In this document: positions 31,935 through 43,925 of the stretch, in pieces
Numbering within the stretch: position 1 is the stretch's first letter
Layout: each line of letters begins with the position of its first letter
DNA from: Gnetum montanum
Lineage: Eukaryota; Streptophyta; Gnetopsida; Gnetales; Gnetaceae
Direction of reading: 5' to 3'
DNA: 64,000 nt
Assembly: GCA_015680685.1 (NCBI GenBank)
Contig: MNCI01036292.1
Location: forward strand, 104,482-168,481
Notes under the pieces: model-generated
Told to the model about the DNA's origin: nothing
The model's input: the letters and a program-made list of their open reading frames with translations, nothing else
The model's database searches: none
Program-made: the position numbers and the translations under genes

Positions 31935-32806
31935 AGCAACCACCATCTCCTCTTACTCAAAGTGCTCTCATTCCTCTCTCGCGTGGGTTATTGATCCCTT
32001 GCACTTCTTTTTGGAGTTGCTCCTAAATATGTTATTAGAGCTTTGCCTCTAGCTCATTCATTGCTATTTCCTTAACCAAGTCTTGTCATCACTTCTTCTC
32101 TTTGGCCACTTCTGCATGGATGCATTTGACTAGTTCCAACTATGGTTGGAATTCTTCCTGCTAAGCCCTCCACTTACCCTTCCATAGAGTCCTTTCCTTT
32201 GCTCAGGCCTGATTTGCCACCCTAGTTAGCATAACCTTAAGGTCTTGAGACATGAACCCATCAAGAGCATCAAGTAGAGCCACCAACAAGCATTCTTTGA
32301 TAATCAAATTTAGTGACCCAACTCCAACCTCTTGATCATCAAACTCCTTAATCAAATCCACAACCAGTGGAGAGCAATGAGGTTGCCTCCTCCCATAAAT
32401 AGCATGGATTTTGTGTTCCTTGGTTGTGAATAAGTGCAAGGCTAAGCCACCCGCCATAGGGCTAGAATAGCCTCAAATGTCATCCCAGCCGCTAGCGCCA
32501 CAACATTGCCAAAAAGAACTGCAGTAGGTTAATTGCATGCCCTAGCCTTAGGCATTTCAAGAAATTGAAATGTACACCATGTAACTTTCAAAAATTTCTA
32601 GAGTGCATAAAATACCAATCAACTAGCTTGACAACATCCTACCAAATCAATGGAAGCATCGATTTGGGAACTTGACCACTCCTGATCTCGGGAACCAGTC
32701 CATAAAAGAAAGCCTCGACATCCTGGAGACCATAGCCTGTGGGAAGGACTATTTCACCCCTTACTAGCACCTGTAGACCCTCCATAATCAATGCCTTAGT
32801 CAGCAT
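31935..32806 (-). pseudogene. LINE-3 3' extension, separated part (unknown protein)
   Basis: Read on the minus strand it continues LINE-3 across the inserted gypsy element: VRGEIVLPTGYGLQDVEAFF, LVPEIRSGQVPKSMLPLIW, FNFLKCLRLGHAINLLQFF, then a charged, helix-prone part (QREEVMTRLGKEIAMNELEAKL). Order and several residues match the LINE-2 extension (GEIIFPTT-GLQD, FAFLKCLKLGITVNLPHFF). The function is unknown. The poly-A tail expected beyond about 31,940 is missing. Confidence 0.6.
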
Positions 32807-33920
32807 TGAAACACCATCAATTTTGGGCTCTCGTAATTCAGCATTAGATTTGTTCGAGCATTAAGACCTAGGCAAAATTTCTCCAAGTGTGGTATCACGT
32901 TGGGCTACATAGACAACATGGCACCCTGGAAGTCCTAACGTCTACAAAGATTTTTCTGAGCTTGTCTGCTACGCTCTTTAGCATATCCAGCATAGCATCC
33001 ATTTTCAAGGCCAGTTTGCAAAAAAGGGACACTGAGGGTGGACTAAACAATTTGGAAAATTTTCTATCTTCTAGGTTGTTAAGTTTGCTATGCTTGCTAG
33101 CTTGCCCAGCTTGACACATGTCCCGGTTGCCAGTCCACCCTGATGTTAGGCTAGGATTTGTCAAAAGTGTTCAGGATGGACAAAACAGTTCAGCAAATTT
33201 TCTATGTTTGGACTTGTTACACTCCGCTACGCTACACAACGTAGATAGTGTAGCGGGCCATGTGGGGCTAAAATTTTCCTAAGTGTTGAACTAGACAAAG
33301 AATTTTCATTTGGCAAGTCTTTAACCCCCAAGGCTACCTATCCTGCTTTGTCCTTAAAGCATGATCAAGGTCTCATTGCAAAGCATGATGAGTTGGGTTA
33401 AAATTTGTTCATAATGAGGTGTTACACTATGCTATGCTATGCAGCGTAGCAGAGGTGCCAGTGCCAAAAGTTGCCCAAAATGAAACCAAGAGATATTAGG
33501 CTCTCTCAACATGAAAGATGTACTTGCTAGTTGCTAAATCCCAAAGTGATGTCTTCAGTTTTTTGACAGAATTCATGGAAAATGAGTGCTATGCTTTGCT
33601 ATGGTGTGCAACGTAGATAGCGTAGTAGGCAAAAACTGCAAAATTTTCTAAGTGTTCATGCCATGCTTCATTACGCTGGGCAACGTAGACAACATAGCTC
33701 TTGGAAACCTTCTCCAAATGCCTTCCAAAAATGCCCAAATCTCGTTATTCCTGCTCCAGCATCTCTCCAACGGCCAAAGTGAGTAGTTTGTTTTGTTTTT
33801 GCATGTCCTGTTGGTCCCCAAAATTGTTCCTACGCATGACCCTACTCTAGCATATCGGGGTTAGGCTGTGCACCTAACAACCTCTCAGTGTTCTAGCCAT
33901 TGATGTTTTCAGATGCTACA
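32807..33920 (+). repeat. 5' LTR of element A, internally deleted
   Basis: Aligns with 53,589-55,609 from its first base but is only 1,114 bp against 2,021 bp. The missing part corresponds to about 54,669-55,523; the break has a CTC microhomology and removes the TATA box. This LTR therefore lost the core promoter for element A. Both copies contain many GTAGC/GCTAC motifs. Confidence 0.88.
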
Positions 33921-33945
33921 GTTTTTGGTGCTAGAAGGAGAGCTT
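33921..33945 (+). other. Primer-binding-site region, element A
   Basis: GTTTTTGGTGCTAGAAGGAG directly follows the LTR end. The same TTTTTGGTGCTAGAAGGAG follows element B's LTR at about 48,692, so the block is conserved in the family. TGG at its start fits pairing with a tRNA CCA end; I do not identify which tRNA. Confidence 0.65.
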
Positions 33946-34422
33946 GAACCTTCGTATCCCTTCTATGTGTCACGAGCAGTCCCGCATGCCTTCTGTACCT
34001 CGTTGCTAGCGTAAACATAACACCCTTGTGGACTTGCTATGGCAGTAGTTGGATCATAGGCCAACACAAGGGTTGTTTATGTTTTGGTTGGTATAGTTGG
34101 GTCCTAGTTGACGACTCCCCTGGAACCCTGCAGGACAAAAAGCCCAAGACGGTGTATTGCATTAAGCTCTCTATGTTCCATGTAGTGTGACATGTATAGC
34201 ATAAAAAGTGTAGCATAACAACTCTGTCAGCATGATAGTCCCACCTATCATAGTGAGCATAGTAGCATAAACCACTACTTTTCCAACATTTCCAAACTTT
34301 GTCGTTTTCGGCCTGTTTTCTATGCAGCTTATCTATTTAAGTGTTTTAGCTCAAAATTCACTATATTTCACCATTTCTCATTGGTATCTTTGCTTCTTAT
34401 GTCCTTTTTGACATAGTAAAAA
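33946..34422 (+). other. Untranslated leader of element A
   Basis: No open frame. It contains further GTAGC-like motifs (near 34,190-34,270) and precedes the first gag Met. Confidence 0.6.
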
Positions 34423-36845
34423 ATGAACCCACTTAGCACCTTAGTCATCACCTTGAGCTTGGGGATAGCTCATCCCTTGCAACATGCGATGGATCTTGAG
34501 GAACCACCTAGCCTAGTGCAGATACCACAGTAGTCTCTTTGACTGCAACATCAATTTCCCAAACACACAGCTCGTGATGAAGAGTGATATAATTTTTTAT
34601 ATGCAAGGATCCAAGCAGGTCTGCCGCTGGACTGTCAAGAATTCAAAGAAAAGTGTACCTTTGAAATTATTCACTGGAATGGGAGGGAGTTCCTTCCTAC
34701 TCCTAATGCCATCATACCACTCATTGAGACGTTTTAATGGATATTGAATCAATATATTTGACTGAGTGGGTCAAAAGAGCGAGACATGACATCTCACTAT
34801 GAGGAACCCCTTCATGATGGGCTAGAGGAATTTGAGTCCCATTCTGAAGGTGGTGGCTTGCTTTACACCACAACTTCACAAACCACTTCTATGTTCTATC
34901 CATACCAGTTATAGTCCTCTACCTCTTTGGCGACAACTACAACATTTTTACAACCCAAACCTTCCTTGGTGGTGGGTAGCCACCAAATGCTATCAACGTA
35001 GCAACATGTAGGGTCTTCGGCTTCATTTCCCTTTATCATCCCTTTACAGTGTATTCAAGTTGTGTAGCCAACGTCCGTAATGCCTACGCTGCCATATGTA
35101 CATACCATGCCTACATCGCAACCGCATATAAGCCCTATTTCCATTACCTCTTCTATGCTAATTCCACCATCAACAGCAGCCCCAACCTGAATTGCATGGT
35201 GGGCAGCAACGTCCTTTCCTACTATCTAAATGCCTCAGATGCCATAGTATATACAACCCTGAATGTATCAAGCTTCACATATGGTGCAACCAACCACAGG
35301 GCTATGGGCTGCTTTGGTAATGGGGTAGGTAACCATTCCCACAACACGACCAATGGTAGCTGCTCTAGTGACACCACCCACTAGATTGTGGGCCATCGAG
35401 ATAGCACCACCAATGGGAGTAGCTTCGACAACACCCCCAATGGGACCAACGACTACACCAACAACACCACCAATGATGACTACTCCAGCAATACCACCAA
35501 CAGTTCAACTCATGCAACCTTCTGTAGCATCCCTAGGTCTAGACCAAGCCTTTTAGCTCATTCAAACCCTCACCAATAAAGTTAAGCAGCTTAAAGCTAG
35601 AATCTTTGAAATAGTCCAAGTAATGGACTTTTATCATGATGACCCGATTAGCCCAGTTGTTCCTTCGCTTATGTTACCCCTTGGGGTGCAACTTCCCCAG
35701 TTCACAAAATACAATGGAGAGGGTGATCCAAATGCCCACTTAGTTACTTTCAAATCTGAGTCCTTATTATTATAACCATGGTCGCATGTAATCATTCATG
35801 TTTTCACCATGTCCTTGACTGGCAAAGCATTAGACTAGTATCGCATGCTTCCCCACACATCTATTTCAACATTAGAAGAATTGTTAAGTCAGTTGTCACT
35901 CACTTCAAGTATAACATCGAGCCAAAGGTCACCTTAGACCAACTTATGAATGTCAAATGAGAATTGTTAGAAGCTATCTAGAAATTCATACATTGTTGGA
36001 GTGCTACCTTAAATGAAATTCATGAATGAATTGTGGAAGCCCATTTACTCACCATTTTCAAGGGTGCTGTGAATGACTTTATTAAGTCTAAGCTATATTA
36101 TTTAGCACCACACTCTCTTACTTAGGCTTTTGCACAAAAAAAAAGTATACAAGTTGCAGCAGAGGCTAGTAGAGACCTAACTTATGTAGCTTACAAAAAT
36201 GCACATGTGTAGAAAGAAAAGGAAAAGGGCAAGGTTGCAACAACCATTGTGGCCACTATAGCTAACAAAAATAAGCCCAATAACAATAAGTAGGTAGCGA
36301 AAATGCCTAAGGCCATGACCGCTACCACTAAAAATCCAAGCTCTAGCAATGCGGGAGCTAGCCAACCTATAGCATCAACGCCCATGACATAAACTTTGCC
36401 AAGGCCAAATTTTGAGTGTAAGGATCGCTCTAAATACACCTCGTTGCCGATTAAGCTGTTAGAGTTGTTGGATCAACTATTGAGTGTTGGGCACATTCAA
36501 TATAAGCAAATGTTAGAGGAGGCCCATAAGTGTCATGAGAGGTATTGTGAGATTCTTTGAGACCCCTCTATAGCCATGCCTAGCAAGTCTCCCCTACCTA
36601 AATATTTTAGGCTCAAATGATACTGTAACTACCACCAGTTGTGTGGTCATGACACATACTACTGTTTAGCATTCAAAGACGATATTCAACGTATGATTAA
36701 TCAAGGTAAGCTAGCTCTTGATGAAACTAGTCGTATCCATCTAGAAAACCAATCAATGAATGTCTACAAAGACGCGTTGAACACTAATAATGCAGGCTAC
36801 ACTATTAATGTTATTAGCATTGATGATAGTATAGAATCTACATAA
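34423..36845 (+). pseudogene. gag: Gag pseudogene of element A
   Basis: The likely start is the Met at 34,423. The N-terminal part matches element B's gag (A: FLPTPNAIIPLIE; B: FIPTPSTSIPLTQ). A Pro/Thr-rich linker follows, then the retrotransposon gag domain with FTKYNGEGDPNAHLVTFKSE, MSLTGKALD(stop)YRMLP and SISTLEELLSQ. Near the end is the Tat-type zinc motif CNYHQLCGHDTYYCLAFKDD in a 68-codon open stretch (36,639-36,845). Gag forms the particle shell. Stops include D(stop)Y where B keeps DWY and T(stop)AFAQ where B keeps SQAFAQ. Frame changes after 35,880 break the second half of the domain. Confidence 0.9.
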
Positions 36846-37398
36846 AAGCTATTTGTGTTCCATGCACCTTCTCAGAGTGCTAAAACTTCAACGTCACCTA
36901 GGCTACATCCCCCTTTTTTCATTAAGATATCGCCACAGGGGCTCGTCATGCCTTTTGTAGTTAAGGCCTCTCAACACACTATTGCAACAGCCTAGGCTCA
37001 TTTTGTTATAAGAGTACCAAAGCATACAAACTCACTACCTACCCAGAGTTCAATGGTTGGAACTGTGTAACAACCTCCTTGCCTAAGAAAACGTGATGAG
37101 TGCCTACTGGATAAGATGACTAGGAAACGTACTACGCTAGGCCTCCCCTAAGCCCATCCCTTTATCAATGATTCCCATGTCCCCACAATCTAAAGATAAA
37201 ATAGAATGCATTCACACTAAGCAACTACTGAGGCTCAAAAAACTACCTCTCAACCAAAAGCCAAGTCCTCTTTTCTTCAAGGAATTCGTCTCTCAGGGCA
37301 CATGGAGGAAGTAAAAACTACAAAATTACCGAGCATTGGGTAATACTTTCTAGAAACCCTTACAAAAGTTAAACAAGCTTTGAAAAAAAAATACAACA

Positions 37399-38256
37399 TT
37401 AACCTTGTACAATTTAATAATGATCTCCGTGGCACACTGTGAAGCCTTGATGTGCATGTTGGCATCTATACCTATTAAAGAAGACATGCCCACAGAGGAA
37501 AGAGCCATTCATGCTGTTATGCTTCCATCTATGGTTAAAGAAACATAGAAAACTTACTTGACTTTTCATGACAAAGCTGTTAAAGGTAATTCTAAAAAGG
37601 GTCAAGTAACCACTACCCCTATGTTTATAACAATTCATGTGGGTTAATACAAGATTCATAGGGTGCACGTTGATGACGAAGCCGCAACAAGTGTCATCCC
37701 ATTCCCTGTTGTTGACAAGCTAGGCCTAGTGGATCAAATCAAGCCCACAACAACTTCTTGTTTAAAGTCCTTCAACGGGGCATGCATTGTGATCAAGGGG
37801 GCTATCACTATCAACTTTGTAGCAGGGGATCAGTTCCCCACTAGTGCAGAATTCATTGTGGTAGAAGAGATGCCCAAGTTCAATTTGAGCTTGGGAAGAT
37901 CTTGGTTAGCCCAACTAAGGGCTGTCTCTTCACCAATACACCAAGAGATCCATCTACCCTATGCAGGTAGAGAAGTGGTGATCTTTGACAATGATGTAGC
38001 CGCTTGTGCCATAAACAACATAAACACGGAGCAAGGGTCAAAAATAGAAATCTCCAAAGGTGTGTCACCTGTCCACATTGAAACCCAATGTTGCCCCGCC
38101 GATAAGCCCAATAAAACTAACAACCTACACAAACAAACTATATGGGCAGAGTTTCCTTTTTCAACAGCTGAGAGGAATATTGCTCTAAGTCCTCCAGGCC
38201 ATACACCTCGCCTAACCCACATTGAGTTAGGAAAAAATTACACGATTAGGGCATAG
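37399..38256 (+). pseudogene. pro: Aspartic protease pseudogene of element A
   Basis: A 197-codon frame (from 37,663) contains HVDDEAATSVIPFPVVDKLG, where the usual active site is D(S/G)GA, so the catalytic Asp is present with altered neighbours. It continues with KGAITINFVAGDQFPTSAEF and the late motif FNLSLGRSWLAQLRAVSSPI, matching LGRPWLH..AVPS in this lineage. The enzyme would process Gag-Pol. The frame ends at a TAG (38,254-38,256) well before RT, with a 5.8-kb spacer between. Upstream, 36,850-37,400 carries broken frames of the gag-pro junction. Confidence 0.88.
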
Positions 38257-38335
38257 TCCTAATTTACTTAATTCTTTTGTTTTTTAACACTTTTGTGTGT
38301 ACAGGTTTCAATTTTGCATTGTTTTTACCTTTTAT

Positions 38336-38690
38336 GTTAGTTAACTACCCATGGCCTGAAATGGCCTTAAACTAGCTATGACCTAAAATGGCCTTAAACT
38401 AGCCACGACCCGAAATGGCCTTAAACTATCACATGACTCACTAAGGCGTAAAACTGGCAGCCCACTCTTCATGTTAACTACCCATGACCTGAAATGACCT
38501 TAAACTAGCTACGGCCCAAAATGGCCTTAAACTAGTTACAACCTAGAATGGCCTTAAACTATCACATGACCTGCCAAGGCCTAAAATTGACAATCCATCC
38601 TCTGAGATTAAATCACCTATGGCTCGAAATGGTCTTAAACTATTATACCACCTAAAATGGCCTTAAACTAAAGCATGGGGCCCCACAAGG
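38336..38690 (+). repeat. Short tandem repeats, CCTTAAACTAG type (array 1)
   Basis: About ten units of 26-30 bp, each with a core like AAATGGCCTTAAACTA, and a higher-order period of about 133 bp (GTTAACTACCCATG at 38,340 and 38,473). It begins about 80 bp after the protease stop. The same core recurs just before RT and after integrase. Confidence 0.85.
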
Positions 38691-38827
38691 GACCTAAGTA
38701 CATCAACAAAAACATTAGGCAAAGAAAATAGAACAAGCACCTCACTTCTCATTAAACAACAAATACATAGTCCAAAATTATGTCCACACTTAGAGTTGTA
38801 ACATTTCCCAACAATGGGGATTACATT

Positions 38828-41800
38828 TTAAAATTGTAGAATATCAATGAAGAGGCTATGGTTCTTCTCTCCTATGTCCTTATCTGCTGCCCCGCTAGGT
38901 CCTACATCCTCGATGGGATCCTGCATGAATCAAGAATGTGACAATAAATCAATGAGTGAGTGAGGCAATGCATAAGGCTACCATGAAATAAATTGCAATA
39001 AAGTAAAACTAGGCTAACCTGAGATGGGCCTGCATCCATGTCTGGTGGTATCTTTTCAAGGCCAGATGTCAAGTGCTAGAGGATTTCTTCCTTAGTTAAA
39101 TTTGCCCAATCTTCTTCTCCCAAATCAACACCTACTAAAGTTTTTTTCTTTCTCCACAGTAGTCCATGTGGGTGGCCTTGGAGAAAAGGTAGCAGAGGTG
39201 GTCTCCCTGAAAGGCATGGTCATTTCCCTCTTGAGAGATTCACTAACCACTAAATGCTTCATGAATTTATCATAGGCCTGGGTAGTACGAATCACATCAA
39301 GGAACAACTCATGACCATGCCATTCTATAGATGCATCTCTATACTTTTGGCGATATGTGGCATGTTCCATTTTATACATATGTTTGTGATTCTTCTATGC
39401 CTGCCCCCATTCATATACCTTGGCACTATAATCTTTCCAATTTTGATTCTTTTGTGCCAAGAGATCCATTTGCAGACGTTGTTCAATTACTTCGCGTGTG
39501 GCCTCATTTTTGCCTTATACGGCTGACCAATATTTGGTGTAAATACACCAACTACCATCGAAATTCTCATGAGCCATTAGGAATTCGTTCTATGACCGCA
39601 AGTCTTCTAGCTCAGCTGCATGATTTGCTTTTTCTTTCTCAAGTTTCTGAACTCATTTCTAGAGGTCTTCATTGACATGTCTACACTCGCACAGTGATCA
39701 TGTCGAGTGTAGTGCACATCTGCTTGCCTCATCATATATATGATGAGGTACCTCTCTTACCTCTAGAGGGAGTTCAAGTACAACTTCAACTTCAATTGCC
39801 TATTTTGGGTCACATTTAAGTCATGAAGCTGTTACATGAAAAATAGGGAAGGGTAGAAAAGATGGAACAACATAAAAATCAAATGGCATAGCCCAAGCAC
39901 ACCTATCTTAGGGTAAATTTGCTTTAGGTGGTCAATCATGTCATCTACTATGCCTTCCATAAAGGCAAACTTATCTGGAATTTTTGCCCATGGCTCTAGG
40001 TGAAAAGTAGATGAAACTCAAGGCCCTTAGTAGAAGTACTACCCACTGAAAAGCTCTTACCTAGCAAACCCTTAGGGGTTAGAGCACGCAGCAGGGGGGG
40101 TGGGGGTCACCAATTGGCACACTATCAAAAAAATCAGCAAACTCACTGTCCTCAAAATGTAGCCCCTCTTCTTCAAGATGCCTTAAGAGTGTAGTGGCTT
40201 CCTCTATTGTCATATGTCCCTCACCTTGTGGGACATTGTCTACAAAAGGATCCTCTGCAACAGAGGCCTCTTCCTCTATAGTAGGAGCCTTCTCCTTGAT
40301 AGTAGGAGCCTCCTCCTTAGTAACAGGGGCCTCCTCTTCTGCAGCAGGGGCCTCTTCTTCTGGAGCAGAAGCCTTTTCCTCATGTACCAAGCACAAGCCA
40401 AGATTAGGATACTAGTTCAATAGAGATATGCAATCATAAGAGGAAAAAATAAGGCAATAAATAAGTTAGATAAGGGATACTCACCAACAAGCTTAGACCA
40501 CACATTCTAGACTAAGATGTGTAGCCTTTTGCTCCTTCCTTCGCTTGCATGTGAGGGCTCTTTTGTAAGATGAGGCTTCTTAATCTGTAACTTTAACATT
40601 ATTGTTTCTGCAATAAGGCATGCTCCCCTCACTGCGTTGGTGGGGGAGCCTCTGCAAAGTTGTTGTGTGCATGAAAGGATGATCCCACCTAATCCTTGGT
40701 TGTCATTGAAAAAGACTACCCGATAACTTCTGGAGGGTCCTGAGATTGGACAGTGTGAAATATATGGTGGATCAGGGCTTGGATATTTGGGTACAATCTT
40801 GTATCACCAAGATCCCATTCTCTTGAACCACCAAAAATTTGGCAAACCATCATAAACAAGCTATGAAAAAGGCAAAGTGCACATGGAAATGTGTATCAAG
40901 TTTGCCACGAAGAATAACCATTTCAGCCTGTAAGCCTTCTGAAAGATATTTAGCCTAGTTGTAACATGTCCCCTCTTCTATTACATCCCTCATAATCCAA
41001 GCTTGCTCTACCCTAAGAATTTTTTCTTGGGAGAGCAACTTGGGAAAAGCATGAGCCCAAAAGACGGGGTAAATTTGTTGGGCTACCTTCAACTTAACCT
41101 TTTTCTTATAGATTCCCTTGCAATCCTTGTCAGTTCCTAGCCATTCTTCTATGTCTCCTCGATGGTTTACATCCTTACTTGTCTTTTCCCCCACGTGTAA
41201 GCCATTAAATAGGACATCGAAGAGATTTGAAAAGAGGCTATTGATGACTTCAAACACCACTCGTACATTATGAACTCGTGTGGAAAAGTGGTTGGCATTT
41301 TCTATGAAGGAATCGACAAGCACAATCATTTCTACAGCTGGAATATTTGGGTTTATAGCCAAAACAAGATCCATGAACTAGCCTCTTGAACCTTCTTGAC
41401 AATTGTAGCTAGGGCCCCATTGCATAGCCAGCATTGTGACTCATCAACCTTGCCGTACTTCAAGAGGAGATTAGCCTCATTACACCCTGAGGTAATTACT
41501 GTAACTTCAGATTTGGTTGCTGTTGCAGTAACCAACAATAAAATTAGCAAAAAAAAAAAAAGAGAGAGGATAGAGAAAAACCAATCATGATTACATGAAA
41601 AGAAACACCTAAGATAACTCACCTGGTGTGAATGGTGTGGGGAATGAAAGTATTTGTATTAGTACTTCTTCTATGGTGGGTATTCGATGGGATGCCTATT
41701 CACCATCCAACCATCCAAGCTCCTCACACTTCATGTAGAACTTAGAGTACTTGGTTGGATAAGTTCTAAAATCAGCCCCAAGTTGCTCTGTAACACTAGC

Positions 41801-42432
41801 ACACACGTTCTCAATGGAGGAAAACTCTTGAAGGGCCGTTTGAGCTAGGGCTAATGCCCCTCTCTATCATGAAGACCATCCTTGTTGATAAAAAATTTGG
41901 AAATTGATAAAATATAATAAGAATTTAAAATCATACAAGAAAAACAAAAATAAAATGTTTGATCATATTAATAGGACTCACCTACTAGCACAGTAGATGG
42001 TTCCAGGTGGGTTTTGAAAAAATGTGCCCATATGATGAGCAATGAACAAGATGTTATATTTATGATAACACTTGAACGCTAGCATTGCCCAAATCCAGGA
42101 TAAGAGTCTTAAGCCTTTTAGACATTGAATGGAGCCCATTGCCTCTTCCCCTTTAGTAGACCCATCTGTCATGAATCTTAGGATACCTTGGTTCACCCTA
42201 GGTAATAATGTTTCAATCAAAATGCCTACTGTTTCAGCTAACAAGTGCAACCATACCATTACACTAAAGTGACGAAGTAGAAATTCTAAGAATTCCTGCA
42301 CACCTTCTTGGAACCATATTTCCTAGTTTCCTACTCATGCATGTGGTGAGGGGACATTAGGCACAGGGGCACTTATGCAACATAAAAATCCCTACTAACT
42401 CAACCACAATCAAGATTCATTTCAACATAACC
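38828..42432 (-). pseudogene. Antisense multi-exon gene of unknown function inside element A
   Basis: At least seven exons read against the host element: about 42,432-41,982; 41,880-41,623; 41,519-40,485; about 40,400-40,111; about 40,020-39,903; 39,828-39,019; 38,920-38,828. Introns have GTGAGT-type donors (41,981; 41,622; 40,484) or GTGTGC and GTTAGC, and acceptors such as TTACTGCAACAG, TTTTTCATGTAACAG and TTGATTCATGCAG. Phases agree at the exon 2-3, 5-6 and 6-7 joins. The protein has a helical N-part (VQEFLEFLLRHFSVMVWLHL), a Glu-Ala-Pro repeat block in exon 4, charged helical sequence in exon 6, and ends SLFIDILQF. A few TAG/TGA stops and one or two indels show decay. I recognise no family; it may relate to the extra ORFs known from Tat elements. 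Confidence 0.75.
40111..40400 (-). repeat. Glu-Ala-Pro repeat block in exon 4 of the antisense gene
   Basis: Repeats of about 7-8 residues such as EEEAPAAEEEAPVTKEEAP continue for some 40 residues, followed by an acidic segment (LRHLEEEGLHFEDSEFADFF). Plus-strand frames opposite it are Ser/Leu-rich shadows. It is a low-complexity acidic linker. Confidence 0.7.
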
Positions 42433-42499
42433 CTGCATTTCACAACAAAAACATTAGTTCACAATAAGGACAATTTTCGAAAGAAAGAATTTTTGAAAA

Positions 42500-43730
42500 A
42501 TCTCTCTAAGTGTTGGATACACTTCTATGTAGCGTAGCAATCTTCTAAAAAGTGTAGCAATTTTGTATAGAACATGACAATCGTAGGATCGTTAATCAAA
42601 CCAAAATTTTTCTAAGGATTCAGCCTATCCTTATGAATTTTTGTATATAGCACAACGAATCTGGCATTTCGCATAGCATAGCAATGGAATCCTATGCGTA
42701 GCGTAGTAGCTACGTCCTGTGTAGCATAGTCGCTACGCGTACACCTTGCACAACATAGTGGCTATGTCTTCCATAGTGTAGCGACTACGTCTTATGTAGC
42801 AAAGCAAGTCTCACGGTCACAGAAAGCATGAAGCAAGCGTGTAAACATTTTTAGCCTGTTAATTACGCTATTAGGGACATCATGGCCTGAGGGAAAACAT
42901 AGAACACTTGCAAAGCCCTAGTCCTATTCCACTGTGTGGAACATGAAATATCCATCACGTAAATGCGTAGTAAAACAAAACCTCTCCACACACGTTATGC
43001 TACATAGGATGCTTCAAACCGTCATTATGCAAAACAAGAGGGAAAGGAAGAAAATGGCACATCGCTCCTAGCCGCAGTAATGGAAGCTGCAACCATGGGG
43101 TAATAGCCTTGTTAATATCCATGATGGCAATGGCAATGGCCACAGTGTAGCGACCGTGATGACAACTGCGGCCATAACAGCAGCAACCATGGCATAGTGG
43201 CCGTAGTAGTCACAACTAGGGTGCAGTGGTCATAGTGTATATGGTGGCCACAGTAGTCCTGCTCAATAGATTGCCCCCATTTAAAAAAAATGCAACAGAA
43301 ACAAAGGTAGTGTAGTGGCCTATTTGGTAGATGGTGCCTCTTTCCACTCTTCAATATGCACTCTAGGGAGACATCATAGGGTGTGGTCCCCTTCATCCAC
43401 ATTTGGAAGGCCCTAGTGTCTATGTTCACTTCTGCATGCCATTATCTTGTTGTCAAGCTCTGGCTTATTGGTGGTTACACTTTGCAAGTGCTACGTTCTC
43501 TTCTTTGGACTATGCTATGCTCTGGACTAGGCAGTGAAAATGACAAGTTTACCATGGGTAAACTCCTATTTTTACCCTTGAGGGTTACATGACATGTCAC
43601 TTTTCTGGGGGCATCCCATGTCCGGTGCGTAACGTGGAACATCCCATGTCCCACGCGTAACATGGGACATCCCATGTTGCATGCAGTGTAGCACATAGAT
43701 GTCCTAAAAGAAGAAATTTTTAAATATTTG
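42500..43730. other. GTAGC-motif-rich, LTR-like spacer
   Basis: Dense GTAGCGTAGC/GCTACG motifs (42,530-42,800), palindrome-like CATCCCATGT...ACATGGGACATCCCATG (43,612-43,676) and no coding frame. Composition and motifs resemble the LTR interior of this family, so it may be an LTR-derived piece upstream of the antisense gene. Confidence 0.5.
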
Positions 43731-43749
43731 ATTCAACCCCTCATTTTAA

Positions 43750-43925
43750 GCCTTTGGGGTTGACTCAAGGCTTTACACTGTAGGCACAATGATGGTCTAC
43801 TATGACCTTAAACTGGAAATTTTGAAATTCCCTTTACACTATAGGCATAGTGACGGTCTGCTATGACCTTAAACTGGCAATTTTGAAATACATTTTGATA
43901 TTGCAAAGACCTTAAGCTAAAAACT
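43750..43925 (+). repeat. Short tandem repeats, CCTTAAACTGG type (array 2)
   Basis: Two to three units of about 60 bp with GGTCTACTATGACCTTAAACTGG (43,792) and GGTCTGCTATGACCTTAAACTGG (43,854), ending about 110 bp before the RT frame. The core matches arrays 1 and 3. Confidence 0.75.

Noticed and set aside
33200-33720. Telomere-like or centromeric satellite based on GTAGC repeats
   Set aside because: The motif is interspersed, not in a regular period, and confined to LTRs and spacer of one element family.
40194-40423. Ser/Leu-rich plus-strand frames
   Set aside because: Exact shadows of the Glu-Ala-Pro block in exon 4 of the antisense gene.
38828-42432. Plant mobile domain or transposase identity for the antisense protein
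   Set aside because: Known for some Tat extra ORFs, but I could not match the characteristic motifs here, so no family name is given.
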